In this document: positions 10,076 through 20,329 of the stretch, in pieces
Numbering within the stretch: the stretch's first letter is position 1
How the letters are laid out: each line of letters opens with the position of its first letter
Assembly: GCF_000485595.1 (NCBI RefSeq)
Contig: NW_014577204.1
Coordinates: forward strand, 421,854-466,561
DNA from: Priapulus caudatus
Lineage: Eukaryota > Priapulida > Priapulimorpha > Priapulimorphida > Priapulidae
DNA: 44,708 nt
Direction: 5' to 3'
The notes under the pieces: generated by a model
What the model was told of the DNA's origin: nothing
Seen by the model: the letters and a program-made list of their open reading frames with translations, nothing else
The model's database searches: none
Program-made: the position numbers and the translations under genes

Positions 10076-10631
10076 TGTAGCCCTGGTAATCTGTAGTTAC
10101 TTTATCTCATCGGTCGGTGATCGTAGCCATTCATGATCGAAGAGGTTGTGTAGATTATATATGATATAGACGTCTTTATTGGAATGCATATATGTTGCAT
10201 CGTACATGAGCCGCCCCGTTCGCCCAATGCCACCATCCTTATAATCGCGGCCCGCGCTTGTTGTCTCGACCTCACGACTCGCTCCAGCTTCCGCCGCGGA
10301 CTGGCCTTCCGCGCTCGTGCACGTCCCGCCGCTGCGTTTAGCCTGCTCGGCTTATGATTATGTCTTTTAATTATTACTGTCCTTATTAACCCCCCCCCCA
10401 TGCTTGCGGTCGCTGAGCACACGACTGCGTGATCGGCCATCTCTTAGTAATGATATGTTTTGCGCTGTGCGTTGTCGCCAACGGGCCACCGCGCACCGTT
10501 TATTATCGCTTCTATGCTAGCCGGTTAATTAATACACGCGCGTTAATTACCGACGTTGATATCTCCGTGGCTTGTGGCGCTAGTAACAATTCTCGTGCCA
10601 CAATACACGTAGCGTTGGTCGCGCCATAACA
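10076..10631 (-). repeat. 5' LTR of copy B, about 556 bp
   Basis: On the minus strand it runs from TGTTATGGCGCG (10631) to GGGCTACA (10076), giving the usual TG...CA ends inside a short TGT/ACA inverted repeat. It is followed directly by the primer-binding site. It contains an AATAAA signal at 10181-10176. No second LTR is present in the window to confirm the boundary by comparison, so the outer edge (10631) rests on the terminal motif alone. Confidence 0.6.
10176..10181 (-). terminator. Candidate poly(A) signal in the LTR
   Basis: AATAAA on the element strand, about 100 bp before the LTR's 3' end. This would place RNA 3' end formation inside the LTR, as expected for such elements. Identified by motif and position only. 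Confidence 0.4.
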
Positions 10632-10780
10632 TGATACGTGTAGATCTCTCTTACTCTCTCTTTCTCTCTCTCACTCTCTCGCTGTATCTTGATCTCTTTA
10701 TCTCTATCTCGCTCTCTGTCTTTCTCTCTCTCCTCTCTCCTCTATCCTCTCTCTCTCTATATCGCTCTTCCTCTCTCGCC

Positions 10781-10815
<35 letters not shown>

Positions 10816-10948
10816 CTCTCTCGCTCTCTCTCTTCTCTCATCTCTCTCTCTACTACACCATTACTATATATATAGATACATCTCTCTCTCTTGCTCTCAA
10901 TCACTTTCTCTCTCTTGCTGTCACTCACTCTCACTCTCCTTCTATGAT
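10632..10948. repeat. (CT)n low-complexity tract
   Basis: About 300 bp of CTCTCT with scattered interruptions, starting a few bases outside the LTR edge. The long Ser/Leu frames here are repeat translations. Confidence 0.9.
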
Positions 10949-11460
10949 TAGACGTTATGAGTCTTAGAATGCGACTTGACTAACAGTCTATCATGGCATC
11001 GGCCGTGCAGGGCCAGGTTCAGCTGTCAGTACAAGCCAGGTTCTTCTCGGAGACGGCAGAGCGGGCGCACAGAAGAAAAACATACAGCAGCAGGTAAGCA
11101 TTGCCAGCATCTCGTCGCCATGGGGACCGAGGACGATGTTACCAGGACAGGGTGATCGTTGGAAGGGTCTCTTATGTTTTTTTGATATTAGAAAAAATAA
11201 TTATCTAAAATTCGCCGGAGTATGATGCATCTGCGTGATGGGTTATGGGCGTTACTGCGGATGTAGCATACCGCGCGCGCTTACGTAAATAACGTTTTCT
11301 ATTGATGGTGCCTGTATGTAATTTTCCCGGACGCTGTGGTCCCGTACAGAATGTTTAAAAGCTAAATGCAGTACTGGCGAGGACAAGTTACAAATGCAAG
11401 GTCGGAGTGGACAGGCGACTAGCGGATTAGAATCGGGCTGAGACTTAAATCGCCTGCTGG
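10949..11460. other. Unassigned unique sequence
   Basis: No exon, RNA gene or repeat was recognised between the CT tract and the GTGCGTGC-rich satellite. Confidence 0.5.
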
Positions 11461-11479
11461 AAATCGCTAGTCGTGCCTG

Positions 11480-12940
11480 ATGTGCACGTAGCACGTTGCG
11501 TGCGTGCGTGCGTACGTGCTGCACGTACACCTGCGTGAGTTCATGCGTTGCAGTGGTGTGTATGTAAACGTGCGTGATTGCGTGCGTGTGCTGCGTTCGT
11601 GTGTGCTGTTGTGCACGATAATACGTGTTGTGCGTGTGCGGCACGTCGTGGTCTGCTGCATGTGTGCGTGCCATGTTTGTGCGTGTGCACGTACCACGTG
11701 CGCGGACGTGCGTGCTGTACGTAAGTGCGTTTCGGTGCCGTGCAGTGCGGGGAGTTACACGTGCGATACATGCGGTTGCGTGCGTGCGTGGCGTGCGTGT
11801 GCTGCGTGTGTGTGACTGTACAGCGTGAAGCTGCGTGCGGGTCCGCTCGTAGTGTGTTGTGCACGCTATTACGTGCGTGCGTGCGTACAACGTGCGGCCG
11901 TACACGTGGTTGAATGGTGCGTTGTTGCACGTTACACGTGCCGCGCGTGCTGTGCGTGTGCAAGGGTAAACGTTGCGTGCGTGCGGTGCGTGTGTACGTT
12001 ACACCGTGCGTTCGGTGCGTTGCGTGCGTCGCGCGTTGCGTGCGGGGGGTTTTTGGGTGTGGGTGTGCAGCTTACACGGGTGGTAACCATTGGTGCGTGC
12101 GTGCGTGCCGTGAGCACGGTCACACGTTGCGGGACGGCGTTGGCGTGCATGTAGCGGTGCGTGCTGTGACGTCACGTGCGTGCTGCGTGGCTGTGGATGT
12201 GAGTGCGGTGCGTGTCACGTACGCGTGCGTGCCGTGCGTGCGTGTGGTGTGTGCAGTACACGTGGAGGGGTGCGGTGCGTTGTGCCGTACACGTCGCGTG
12301 CGAGCGCAGCGCGTGGTATGCCATATACGGCGGTGCGTGGGTGGTGCACGTCTCACCTGGCGTGCATGCGGGTGCGGTGCATTACGTGCTCTGCGCGTGC
12401 GTGCGTAGATACGACACGTGCGTGCGTGCTGCGATGAGTGTGCGCGCGTGTGCAGGTACACGTTCGTGGTGCACATGAGTGCGTGTGCGCTGTGATGCAC
12501 GTCACCACGTGCGTGGTGTACGGTACACGTGCGTGCGTGCGTGCGTGTGCAGTACGACGTGCGTGCCGGTGCGTGCGTGGGTGTGAACCTTACAAACGTG
12601 CGTGCCTATGTCGCGGTGCGTGCGTGGCTCGCGTGGCTGTGTGACGTACACGTGTGTGCGTGTGTGCCTGCTGCGTGCAGGTACACGTTCGTGCGCGTGT
12701 GCGATGCGGTGCGTGTGTGCGTTGGTGCAGGTAACGTGTGATGTGTGCTGGTGTCTTGTGCTGCAGAAGCTTGTTCATGTGGCGGTGGTGTCCGTGCGTG
12801 TGTGTGCTAGGTTACATTGCGTGCCGCTGCGTGATATGTGGCCACGTTAAGCTGTCGGTGATGCGACCCGTGGTGCGTGTTGCACTACAACAGTCGCAGT
12901 GCATAGAGCTGTCGGCGTGGCGTGCGGTGCGGTGCATCGG
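11480..12940. repeat. Degenerate GTGCGTGC-rich satellite, spacing about 60 bp
   Basis: About 1.45 kb of CGTGCGTG-type alternating purine-pyrimidine sequence. It is punctuated roughly every 50-70 bp by a TACACGTG-like block (for example near 11757, 12253, 12286, 12453, 12523, 12647 and 12682). There are few stop codons in any frame, which yields many Cys/Arg/Val frames that are not genes. The core RCGTG occurs dozens of times. Confidence 0.8.
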
Positions 12941-13050
12941 CTGATTACATGACATGCATATAAAAGATGGAAACATCGATATTAGATCAGTATTCATTGA
13001 ACAACTCTGATGGGGACTGGATGAATTGTACAATTCGGCGATTTTATGCG

Positions 13051-13256
13051 CTTGGCCCCGGACACACTTAGGCGATTTCGTCGCCACTGGAAAATAGTCG
13101 CGCCGATGAATATCAAAACGTTTTCAGGTCGCTTGCGATGTGAATCGACGATAAATCGGCGGCAAGGTTGGTGGAGCACACTATTGATTTCACCGGGCGA
13201 TTTCACCGGGCGATTTAGTCACCGATTGTTAATCGCTGGTGGTGTGCCCGGGCCTT
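13051..13256. mobile_element. MITE-like element, about 205 bp
   Basis: The terminal blocks GGCCCCGGACACAC (13054-13067) and GTGTGCCCGGGCC (13242-13254) are inverted repeats with one mismatch and one indel. The interior is rich in GCGATT/AATCGC and includes a 13-bp tandem duplication at 13191-13217 (ACCGGGCGATTTC-like). There is no coding capacity. The target-site duplication is unclear. Confidence 0.55.
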
Positions 13257-15144
13257 AAGGTATAGTGAGGAAAGTACAGGAATTGCGGCAGCAGATCTAA
13301 ACGGCTCGACCTAGGCTCGCCGATAGTCCGGTGATATCACATCATGCAGTAGGAAAAACAGCATCACTGTGCCCTGAATTTGCCGAGGTTAAGGTCAAAG
13401 GTCAGTGGGGGCACAGGACAGATTTTAGACATTTTCTGAGGACATGGTCTGACGGAGCGATTGAAAAACTTTTTTGTTTCAGCGGTGACCTACCATTTTT
13501 ATGGCTTTATTGAAAGGACCATGAAATGTACTTTTCCCTGACATGCGAAGAGTAACTGTTGGGTAACCTTTTTGACCCTCAAGAGGAGGGTTAAACATTG
13601 ATTTGTTGACTGTTAACAAAGGACTGAACTGCTTTTGCTGTTATTAGAGCTTATACCTGTGTGAATGTGAGGATACAGTTGCACAGTTTAATTGCAAAGG
13701 CAAATGTTTGTTGAACAAGGTTTACGCTCCTTAAATCATATTATTTTCTAAAGCAGTCTGTCTATAACACCCTGAAGGCTGAATCAGTGAATGCTCGTGT
13801 GGGTAGGCAAAAACACAGGGCAGCCCATGGCTGGCACGCTTCTAATCATAATTGTTGCCTGCCAGCCTGCAATGCAAATGTGTCTGCAATGCATAGAGAT
13901 TAGGTGGGTGCGAAAGTGTAGCTGATATATTTGTTCCAATTGGCTACGAAAGTTAAACAAGAATAGAGAAGACTTATGTATAAGACGTCTTGCTATGCAC
14001 AAATGAATTCATCAGCAGAACACCAGACACCAGATGAGCCCTGTCGCACTGCGGCACTTGTTAAAGTGATTACGTCACCGTAAATAGTAAAAATAAATAT
14101 AAGTAATTCTGTTCACTTTTTATGGTTTAATTGCTGCATTATACTTTCTGTTTATCTATATTGTTCGATGTGAACATACACTCGTGACTCATACATAGCC
14201 CATAGCAAGCAATTAATATCAGGAACATAATATCAAATCGTCCAGGTTTTTTGGATTTTTAACTACTTTATATCGTTATAGTTATTATGTCTAGAAACAA
14301 TCTTATCAGGTAAGAATTTGACGATACGTTTAGTCCCCGTTAGTTCTTACAATTAATGTAAAAAAATGGCAACAAAATTTTTACACATTTTACCATAGAA
14401 AATTCGGAATGCAGTAAATTTAAACGCACCTTTTGATTATTTGATGATGTAAACACAGTATTGTGATAATGATCGGAGGGAGCAGGACTTCCAAATAAGA
14501 ATTACTGGGAGGGAGAAGGATGGAGACTACTGCCAGCTGGCTTACTTTGTTCATTGATTGGATTTGGGTGTCTCCGATGATAAGGCCAACATCAATGTAA
14601 AGTTTGTTGCCATTTAAGATGGATCTTCACTTTGTACAACTCTGTAGTAACTGAGGTCAATGTGAACTGCTCTTGAAATAGCATATACTTGAAGTGAAAA
14701 GGACGCAGAGGGGTCGGCGCTGATTGTAGAAACACACATTTCATAATATAATATACGTGTAGTTCAAACTGTCTAATTCGATAATGGTACGTTACACGTA
14801 TCAAAGATGACCCATCCAATGCATTGGCAGCTGACTGCATATTTATACCACAAATTTTAGTTATGGTTGATTCTTGTGCAAAATTATATAAGAGCGAATT
14901 TTCTTTTCATATCGCGAGTAAAGTGGTCATAATTTATAAATTACGTATGTGCGATATTGCATAACCTGACATGGGCTTACATAATGCTGGGTATTACTGT
15001 ACTCCTCTTTAAGAATTATAATAAGCCTCTTAAAAAATGTTTACATCTGGCATGTGTTTTGTATGATTATATCGATCGCGTATTATTTCTCGCGCGGTTT
15101 TATTGCTGCGATGCTCCGAACAATTGTGTCTTTCTCTGTTTCAG
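13257..15144. other. Unassigned sequence, AT-rich, intron-like
   Basis: No exon or repeat recognised apart from the hormone-receptor-like motif at 13386-13404. The composition is even and unlike the flanking arrays. Frames are short and without recognisable domains. Confidence 0.5.
13386..13404 (+). promoter_or_regulatory. Triple nuclear-receptor half-site containing a perfect DR1
   Basis: Three direct half-sites: AGGTTA (13386-13391), AGGTCA (13392-13397), one A, then AGGTCA (13399-13404). The last two form the DR1 consensus bound by HNF4/RXR-type receptors. Motif only: function is unproven, and such motifs also occur by chance. Confidence 0.35.
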
Positions 15145-15200
15145 CATTCAGTATCGACGGGAGCCCTGCTTGGGAGTTCACTCGAACGATCTGCGACCAG
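15145..15200 (+). CDS. Candidate short exon, possibly upstream RhoGEF linker
   Basis: 56 bp between a strong acceptor (pyrimidine tract, TTTCAG ending at 15144) and a GTATAC donor at 15201. With entry in phase 0 it reads HSVSTGALLGSSLERSAT and leaves in phase 2. That is the phase needed by the candidate exon at 19839, which in turn fits the secure exon at 21061. The Ser-rich, disordered-looking content suits the region before a Lbc-type DH domain. All three frames are open over so short a span, so this is only a splice-site and phase argument. Confidence 0.3.
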
Positions 15201-16268
15201 GTATACCAGCCTTGCCATAGACTCGCATTAGTCTAATGTGATTCGTCCACGCCTATTGCTCTAACACAATGTAACCAGCGTAATTTTTTAAGTCCGTGCA
15301 CTGCCGGTGAATTTACCGGAAGTGCCGGGGTAAAGTGCCCGGGGTGCCGGTTGTACACGCATCACGCTCGAATGAACAGGTGGCCGGTAGGGAGGATGCC
15401 GCAGTGTGCATGCGTCTGCAGTGGTGAGAGATGTGCATGCCATGACCTTTATTCACCAGTAGGTGGCAGCAGCATCAACAGCGTGACTTGGGCTTGCCGT
15501 AGAGGAGCCGTGTGGCGCGTGCGTTTGCGCGTGCTCACTCGCTCGCTGGATGACTGACGAATGGCAGAGCATGGCACTGAGTAACACTTGAACAAACGCA
15601 GCGCGATGCCCTCGCCCGTGCGGCAGGGGGCGCCTGTGTCTGTTCACTTTCTACTCGCAATAACAGTTGGTAGTTGAGTAAGTATGGCCGCACAGGTGGC
15701 ATGAGGGTGGCAGCCTTACGCGGGTATTTTTTTCGCAAGAACTCTTGGGAGTTTTCCCAATTTTTCATTTCGATTCAAATTCGAGTCAGTGTGGAAAGGA
15801 ATGTGCGAGGATCTAGAGTAAATGGAGTTGAAATGAAATGAAAATGAAGATGATAACTAACATTAGATCCGAATGCAAGTGGTAGGTGCAAGCAAAGCAA
15901 AGCCAAACTGAAATTAAAATGCTGGATGAAATTTTAAGTTCTGCCTAGAACTCGTGTAGGATGACCAGTCTCATCATCTGTGTTGCCATACATGTACGTT
16001 ATGCTCGCGTAGTGTTCACTCATTCACTCGTAAGAGAGTTTGACAGTGCCTGCAATAAGATTAGACCGTGTACATCGTTAGTTTGAAAGTAGCTTCGTTT
16101 ACGCAGAACCGTTTTTTGTCGTCTTATCTGATCATTCCTCTCACTGTCATGTGCTTAGGGTCCGGTGACAATGACACCGCACCGATGGCCTAGAGCTAGC
16201 AAGACCCTCAGTAGCATTATGTCCGCTTGTTTGACAGTGTCACAACCTATGTTTGTGTGGTGAGCAGT
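15201..16268. other. Unassigned sequence
   Basis: No gene or repeat array recognised. The sequence is unremarkable and intron-like. Confidence 0.4.
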
Positions 16269-16269
16269 G

Positions 16270-16317
16270 TGGTGCTGCTGCTGCTGCTACTACTACAGCT
16301 GCTGCTGCTACTACTAC

Positions 16318-16369
<52 letters not shown>

Positions 16370-16372
16370 AAC
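16270..16372. repeat. (CTG)n / (CTA)n trinucleotide microsatellite
   Basis: About 100 bp of CTG with blocks of CTA, stop-free in several frames (poly-Ala, poly-Ser), hence spurious frames on both strands. Confidence 0.9.
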
Positions 16373-16745
16373 TACATAAACAACGTTGAACACTGCGTAA
16401 CAGGGAGTCGGATGACTGTGTTTCTCACTTGTAGTTTGACGCCGTGTGTGTGTGTGTGTTTTCACAGTCTTACTAGGTCCTGCTCGGTGTCATATGGGTA
16501 CCTGCGGTGGCAAAGGGTTGCCTCTAAGTTTGGCCTTAAGTAAGTGGTACGCTAGTCACACACGCAGCCCTTTCCTGCGAGAGCAATTCCCTATGCCGCA
16601 CCGTTGCACGTACTCGTGGTGTCCAGACAGTCATAGCAGCACCGGCTAGGCTAGAGTTGCGATCTCATCTCCAACCCTTTCTCTCGGCACGTGGTCGCGT
16701 AGAGTAGTCGCAGCCGCTGCACGGGGAGGCCATGATAAAAATATT

Positions 16746-17035
16746 GTTTGTTTGCCCTAAACCGACCGACCCGCCAAAAAGGGGCCGACGCAAACAATTT
16801 TATTGATCTTTTCCATTCTTTTTTTTTTACAAATTGTATCGCTGTTCATTATATAAATCTGTAGGCAATACATTATATGTACCAAGCAAAACAAACATTC
16901 AACATAAAATGTATCTCCACACAAGCACACCCGAGCATGTAGACACCATGCTGAATTTGTAAAAAAACCTCCCTCAAAAAAAGCCTACCTGCCTACCCAA
17001 ACTTTTCAGCCTGGGTCGGGTGAGGGCAAACAAAG
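16746..17035. mobile_element. MITE-like element, about 290 bp
   Basis: The left end TTTGTTTGCCCTAAACCGAC (from 16746) is repeated in inverted orientation at 17011-17035 (reverse complement CTTTGTTTGCCCTCACCCGA). The interior is AT-rich with a poly-T run and no coding capacity. Target-site duplication was not resolved because both flanks are A/T-rich. Confidence 0.5.
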
Positions 17036-17224
17036 ATTTTTTTCATTGTGGCCTGAAGGAGTGCCGCTCGCTGAAATGCAGACGCGTCCGCTCCCGAGAG
17101 AATCGATTGGAGAAGTGTCGGCAATCCACTGTTACGTCTTCCTCCACGTTTTGCTCTCTTCCTCTTCCTTGCTCGTTCTCGCCTCCTCTCTCGTTTGCAC
17201 TTTCACTCTCTCATTCTGACGCTC

Positions 17225-17379
17225 TTGAGAGAAAGAGAGAGAGTGAGAGAATAAGCGAAAGAGGGAGAGAGAAAGAGAGCAAGAGGAGAGTGAGAAAGAA
17301 AGCGAGTGTGAGAGAGAAAGAGTGAGAGACGGAGAGATGGAGAGAGAGGGAGCGAGAGAGAGATGGAGAGAAGGAGATC

Positions 17380-17432
<53 letters not shown>
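17225..17432. repeat. (GA)n low-complexity tract
   Basis: About 200 bp of GAGAGA with interruptions, perfect towards 17380-17430. The Ser/Leu frames opposite are artefacts. Confidence 0.9.
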
Positions 17433-17434
<2 letters not shown>

Positions 17435-18042
17435 GGCACTACTACGAGGGACGTGACAGATGGACATGCCTGTCGTGCATGATGCTAGGAGAACCAACCG
17501 TACACTCGCTGTCATTGGTGGTGGTGCTTCGTTGTTGTACAGCGGCGACGGCAGTAGCCGACATCGGCTTTTCGCTGCCCCCTTCCTCCTCCTCTCCTCA
17601 CTATTTCTGTTGTCACACTGATTACGGTGGCTGCCACCCTTTCTCACTTCCGTCAGAGAGCACCGGCGAACTAAAACTCTGTACTATGTGTATCCTGCAT
17701 GCGTCACTACGGGTGACGACACATTCTTTTCAGGTTGTTACCGTAGTTATCGTTTGTTACCATGGAGTCACTCCGGGCTCTGCCTCCTTGCTCCATTCTC
17801 CTGTGCTTTACTCGACTCGCCATGACACCATCGCTATGGCCGCCTCGTACGCAGGCACGAAATGAAGGCTAATCTGTTATAATAAGAACAATAAGCAATC
17901 TTATAATCTAGATCGTCGAGTATCATGAGAGACTTTAGGTCACTTGTCTAGGGCTCAAAATAACGTGGATTTGTATTGCAATTTAGGGCTAGCGGGGACC
18001 AAACATACCTGTGCACATCTATTAAATGCAACCCAGGAAAAC
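17433..18042. other. Unassigned sequence
   Basis: No gene recognised. The 128-codon frame at 17479-17865 lacks any domain I know and crosses TTTTCAG, GTTGTTACC-type intron-like sequence. Confidence 0.4.
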
Positions 18043-18682
18043 TGTAATGAATCCTATTGTGGGATTCTTATGGCCTATGATCGTATAGTGAAGATAGGTT
18101 CGTGACTTTTGGCGCGTGTAAGAAGTTACCATTAGATAGCTTGCTTAATAGAGAAGACACTGATTATAGAAGAAGAAACAAGATGTTACGTACAAACAAC
18201 TGGTGATTTAATATTGTAACTAAAGAACGTACAAGTTACACACGTACAAATTACACAGTCGCCTCTTATCGCAGGGACAAATAAATAAATACATGGTTGT
18301 CTATCAACTCAGTCAAGGTACGGCATGCAATGCAAATCAAAGAGTGACAAAGTGGTTTACACACAAGTCAACAACAGTACAGTAATCAAGCAAACAAAGT
18401 AGTTTAAACACAAATCGCAAGCAAGAAAATATTCCAAAACATACTCACATACCTAGCTGAGGCGACCGTGTAATTTGTACGCGTGTAACTTGTACGTTCT
18501 TTAGTTACAATATTAAATCACCAGTTGTTTGTACGTAACCTCTTGTTTCTTAGTCTATAATCAGTGTCTTCGCTATTAAGCACGCTATCTAATGGTAACT
18601 TCTTACACGTGCCAAAAGTCACAAACCTATCTTCACTATACGATCACAGGCTGTAAGAATCCCACAATAGGATTCATTACAC
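18043..18682. mobile_element. Foldback element with arms of about 220 bp
   Basis: Left arm 18044-18272 and right arm 18464-18681 are near-perfect inverted repeats around a spacer of about 190 bp. Each outer end begins GTAATGAATCCTATTGTGGG. That end contains a small hairpin, GAATCC then GGATTC around a 7-base loop. The arms contain matched blocks such as TTGTAACTAAAGAACGTACA on the left and its complement on the right. There is no open frame of note. A tRNA-like sequence begins immediately outside the right end. Confidence 0.75.
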
Positions 18683-18686
18683 TGGT

Positions 18687-18764
18687 GCCATGACCAGGAT
18701 TCGAACCTGGGTTACTGCAGGACAATTGGGTTACAAAACTAAATCGCCTTTTATACCAGTGGCA
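18687..18764 (-). pseudogene. tRNA-His-like pseudogene
   Basis: 78 nt on the minus strand. There is a perfect T-arm (CCAGG-TTCGAAT-CCTGG, with the B-box GGTTCGAATCC). The 3' acceptor strand CATGGCA pairs at five of seven positions with 5' TGCCACT, and genomic CCA follows. The 3' half resembles eukaryotic tRNA-His (GCAG.AACC before the T-arm). The D-arm and the 5' half of the anticodon stem do not fold well, and the anticodon loop would read around GTC. I take it as a tRNA-derived pseudogene or the head of a SINE-like element, not a working tRNA. Confidence 0.45.
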
Positions 18765-18774
18765 GCACTTCCTA

Positions 18775-19838
18775 CCCCCTCCCTTCTAACCCCAACTTGT
18801 TCCGCCTTGCTCCCAAGTTTTGAATCTGTGATGAGTTTATCTGAATGATGCTTGGTGTATATAGAGGCTTGAGCAAACTGTGACTATTTCTTTCGTAGGC
18901 TTGTTCATTTAGGTGTAATATCATGCAAGAAGACGTGTTACATGCTCGTTGCTGTCCCCCTAGCCCTTCTATGGATGTAGTAAACCCATTGACGTGATTA
19001 ATGGCTCACAGTTGAATGCTGTATATATATCACATCCCTCCTCAGTACTCGGTCAAAAGTATCACTCGCAAGCTCTCGCAAACACTCGCGTAAATTGTCG
19101 TCGTTCTCTCACAAGTGTTATACTTGTGAGCGTATTAGTTGTTATCGCTAACCTCACAACTCAGTGGCATCGCCTAATTATAAGCTAATCTAATCTACAT
19201 GTGGTAGTGCAGTGACTATGTGCCCTGTGGACCTGGTCTGTCTCACGTACGTAATGAATGATCAATGTCACGATTGGTCACAGCACCTCTAGGTTTTGCG
19301 TCGGACTTAAAAATAGCGAAGCGCGTTAGCGAGGGCTTCACTTTTCGAGTAAGATGGAATGAGCTGATGCTTCTGACTTCCCGTCCTCGTCTCTAGTTAT
19401 TACTCGAGAACAACGCCTGTTCTCTCGCCCTCCCGGATGCATGCTACTACATAAGTTAGAGATTACGAGCGATTGCGATGGGAGCACGGCAATGTCTCTC
19501 GCCCCTTCCGCGAGCATGCCGGCGGTACGATGCATGAAGCGTAGACACTGCATGTGGGGATCTTGCACACACACGTCGCACCACCTCGTAGTTCTGTGTG
19601 TGTCGCGCGCGTGCGATCGCGACGATTGCAAACGCTTATGGCTTCACCTCTCGTTGCCGTTTCGAGAAGCAGCCGCGCCCGGCACTCGTAGCCGACGCGT
19701 AGTCTCGCATCGCGGTCGCGACACCTGCACTAGTGACTAGTACCGCTGCCATCGCCGTAGCTGCTGCCTAGCGCGCTGTGCGACTTTGCATCTGCGAGCG
19801 CTATCATCTAAGCTCACGCATTCTCTCTTGCCTTGCAG
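18775..19838. other. Unassigned sequence, becoming GC-rich after about 19.4 kb
   Basis: No exon with both splice sites was convincing. 19340-19780 is GC- and CpG-rich and stop-poor, which explains overlapping frames on both strands. Confidence 0.4.
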
Positions 19839-19886
19839 CAGGAGCGCTGGAGAGTCGGCCGCTGCCAGGTCTCTCGCAAGCTCAAC
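19839..19886 (+). CDS. Candidate 48-bp exon upstream of the RhoGEF DH exons
   Basis: A very good acceptor (TTCTCTCTTGCCTTGCAG ending at 19838) and a consensus donor GTGAGT at 19887 enclose 48 bp. In the frame that joins to the secure exon at 21061 it reads RSAGESAAARSLASS. Exon phase is 2 in and 2 out, and the joined protein continues into INSVRSASMESLEDSGS. Ser/Ala-rich composition matches the start of the next exon. Splice consensus and phase agreement support it; no homology could be checked. Confidence 0.45.
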
Positions 19887-20329
19887 GTGAGTTGGAGTCG
19901 TCACTCCCAATTGTTTGTGCTGCGACGGCGGCGGCACGCGGGACAACCCCGCGCAGCATTGTTCGATGTCCCGCGCTGAATCGATCTTCGCGCACTGAAC
20001 CATGCCGAGGTTCCAGGCCGCGAACTTCCGTTGCTTGCGTCACGCCTGCCTTGTCACCTCGTCAATCCATAGTTCTCGTGTGCACCGCGTTTCTTGTATG
20101 TGTGAGTGTGCGTGCGTGCGTGCAATTGTGGTGCTCTTCACCTTGATCCAATGTGCGCGGTGTCTTGTACTTTTTCACACTTAGTGTGTATTATATCGTC
20201 TAACTCCCTCTGTGTGACAGCTCGCACCCACTAACCCATGATGTTCTATGTCAATGACCCACCCTGTGTGCCATCTTCCTGTGTGGCCCTGTGACCCACT
20301 CTGCCCTGTGTCTCGCACCTTCTAACCCA
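19887..20329. other. Unassigned intron-like sequence
   Basis: Between the candidate exon and the 29-bp array. The end of this stretch (from about 20215) already shows scattered CTCGCACCC.CTAACCCA-like degenerate units of the array. Confidence 0.4.

Larger units (their letters stand above)
6950..10631 (-). mobile_element. Ty3/gypsy-type LTR retrotransposon, copy B (5' part)
   Basis: Reading on the minus strand: 5' LTR (10631-10076), two bases, primer-binding site (10073-10057), leader with a GAA run, gag (9288-8530), protease domain (8444-7620), then reverse transcriptase up to just after YLDDI (about 6965). RNase H, integrase and the 3' LTR are missing on this side, so this is a 5' fragment. 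Polyprotein domains are separated by frame changes, so the copy is not intact. Domain order (gag, protease, RT) and the RT sequence type place it in the Ty3/gypsy group rather than BEL or copia. Confidence 0.85.

Noticed and set aside
11252-12850. Many Cys/Arg/Thr/His-rich frames on both strands
   Set aside because: Stop-poor satellite DNA; no start context, no domains, overlapping in all frames.
16460-16541. Possible exon (TTTTCACAG acceptor, GTAAGT donor)
   Set aside because: The splice motifs are fair, but the acceptor sits in a GT microsatellite and the phase (1 in, 1 out) does not fit between the other candidate exons.
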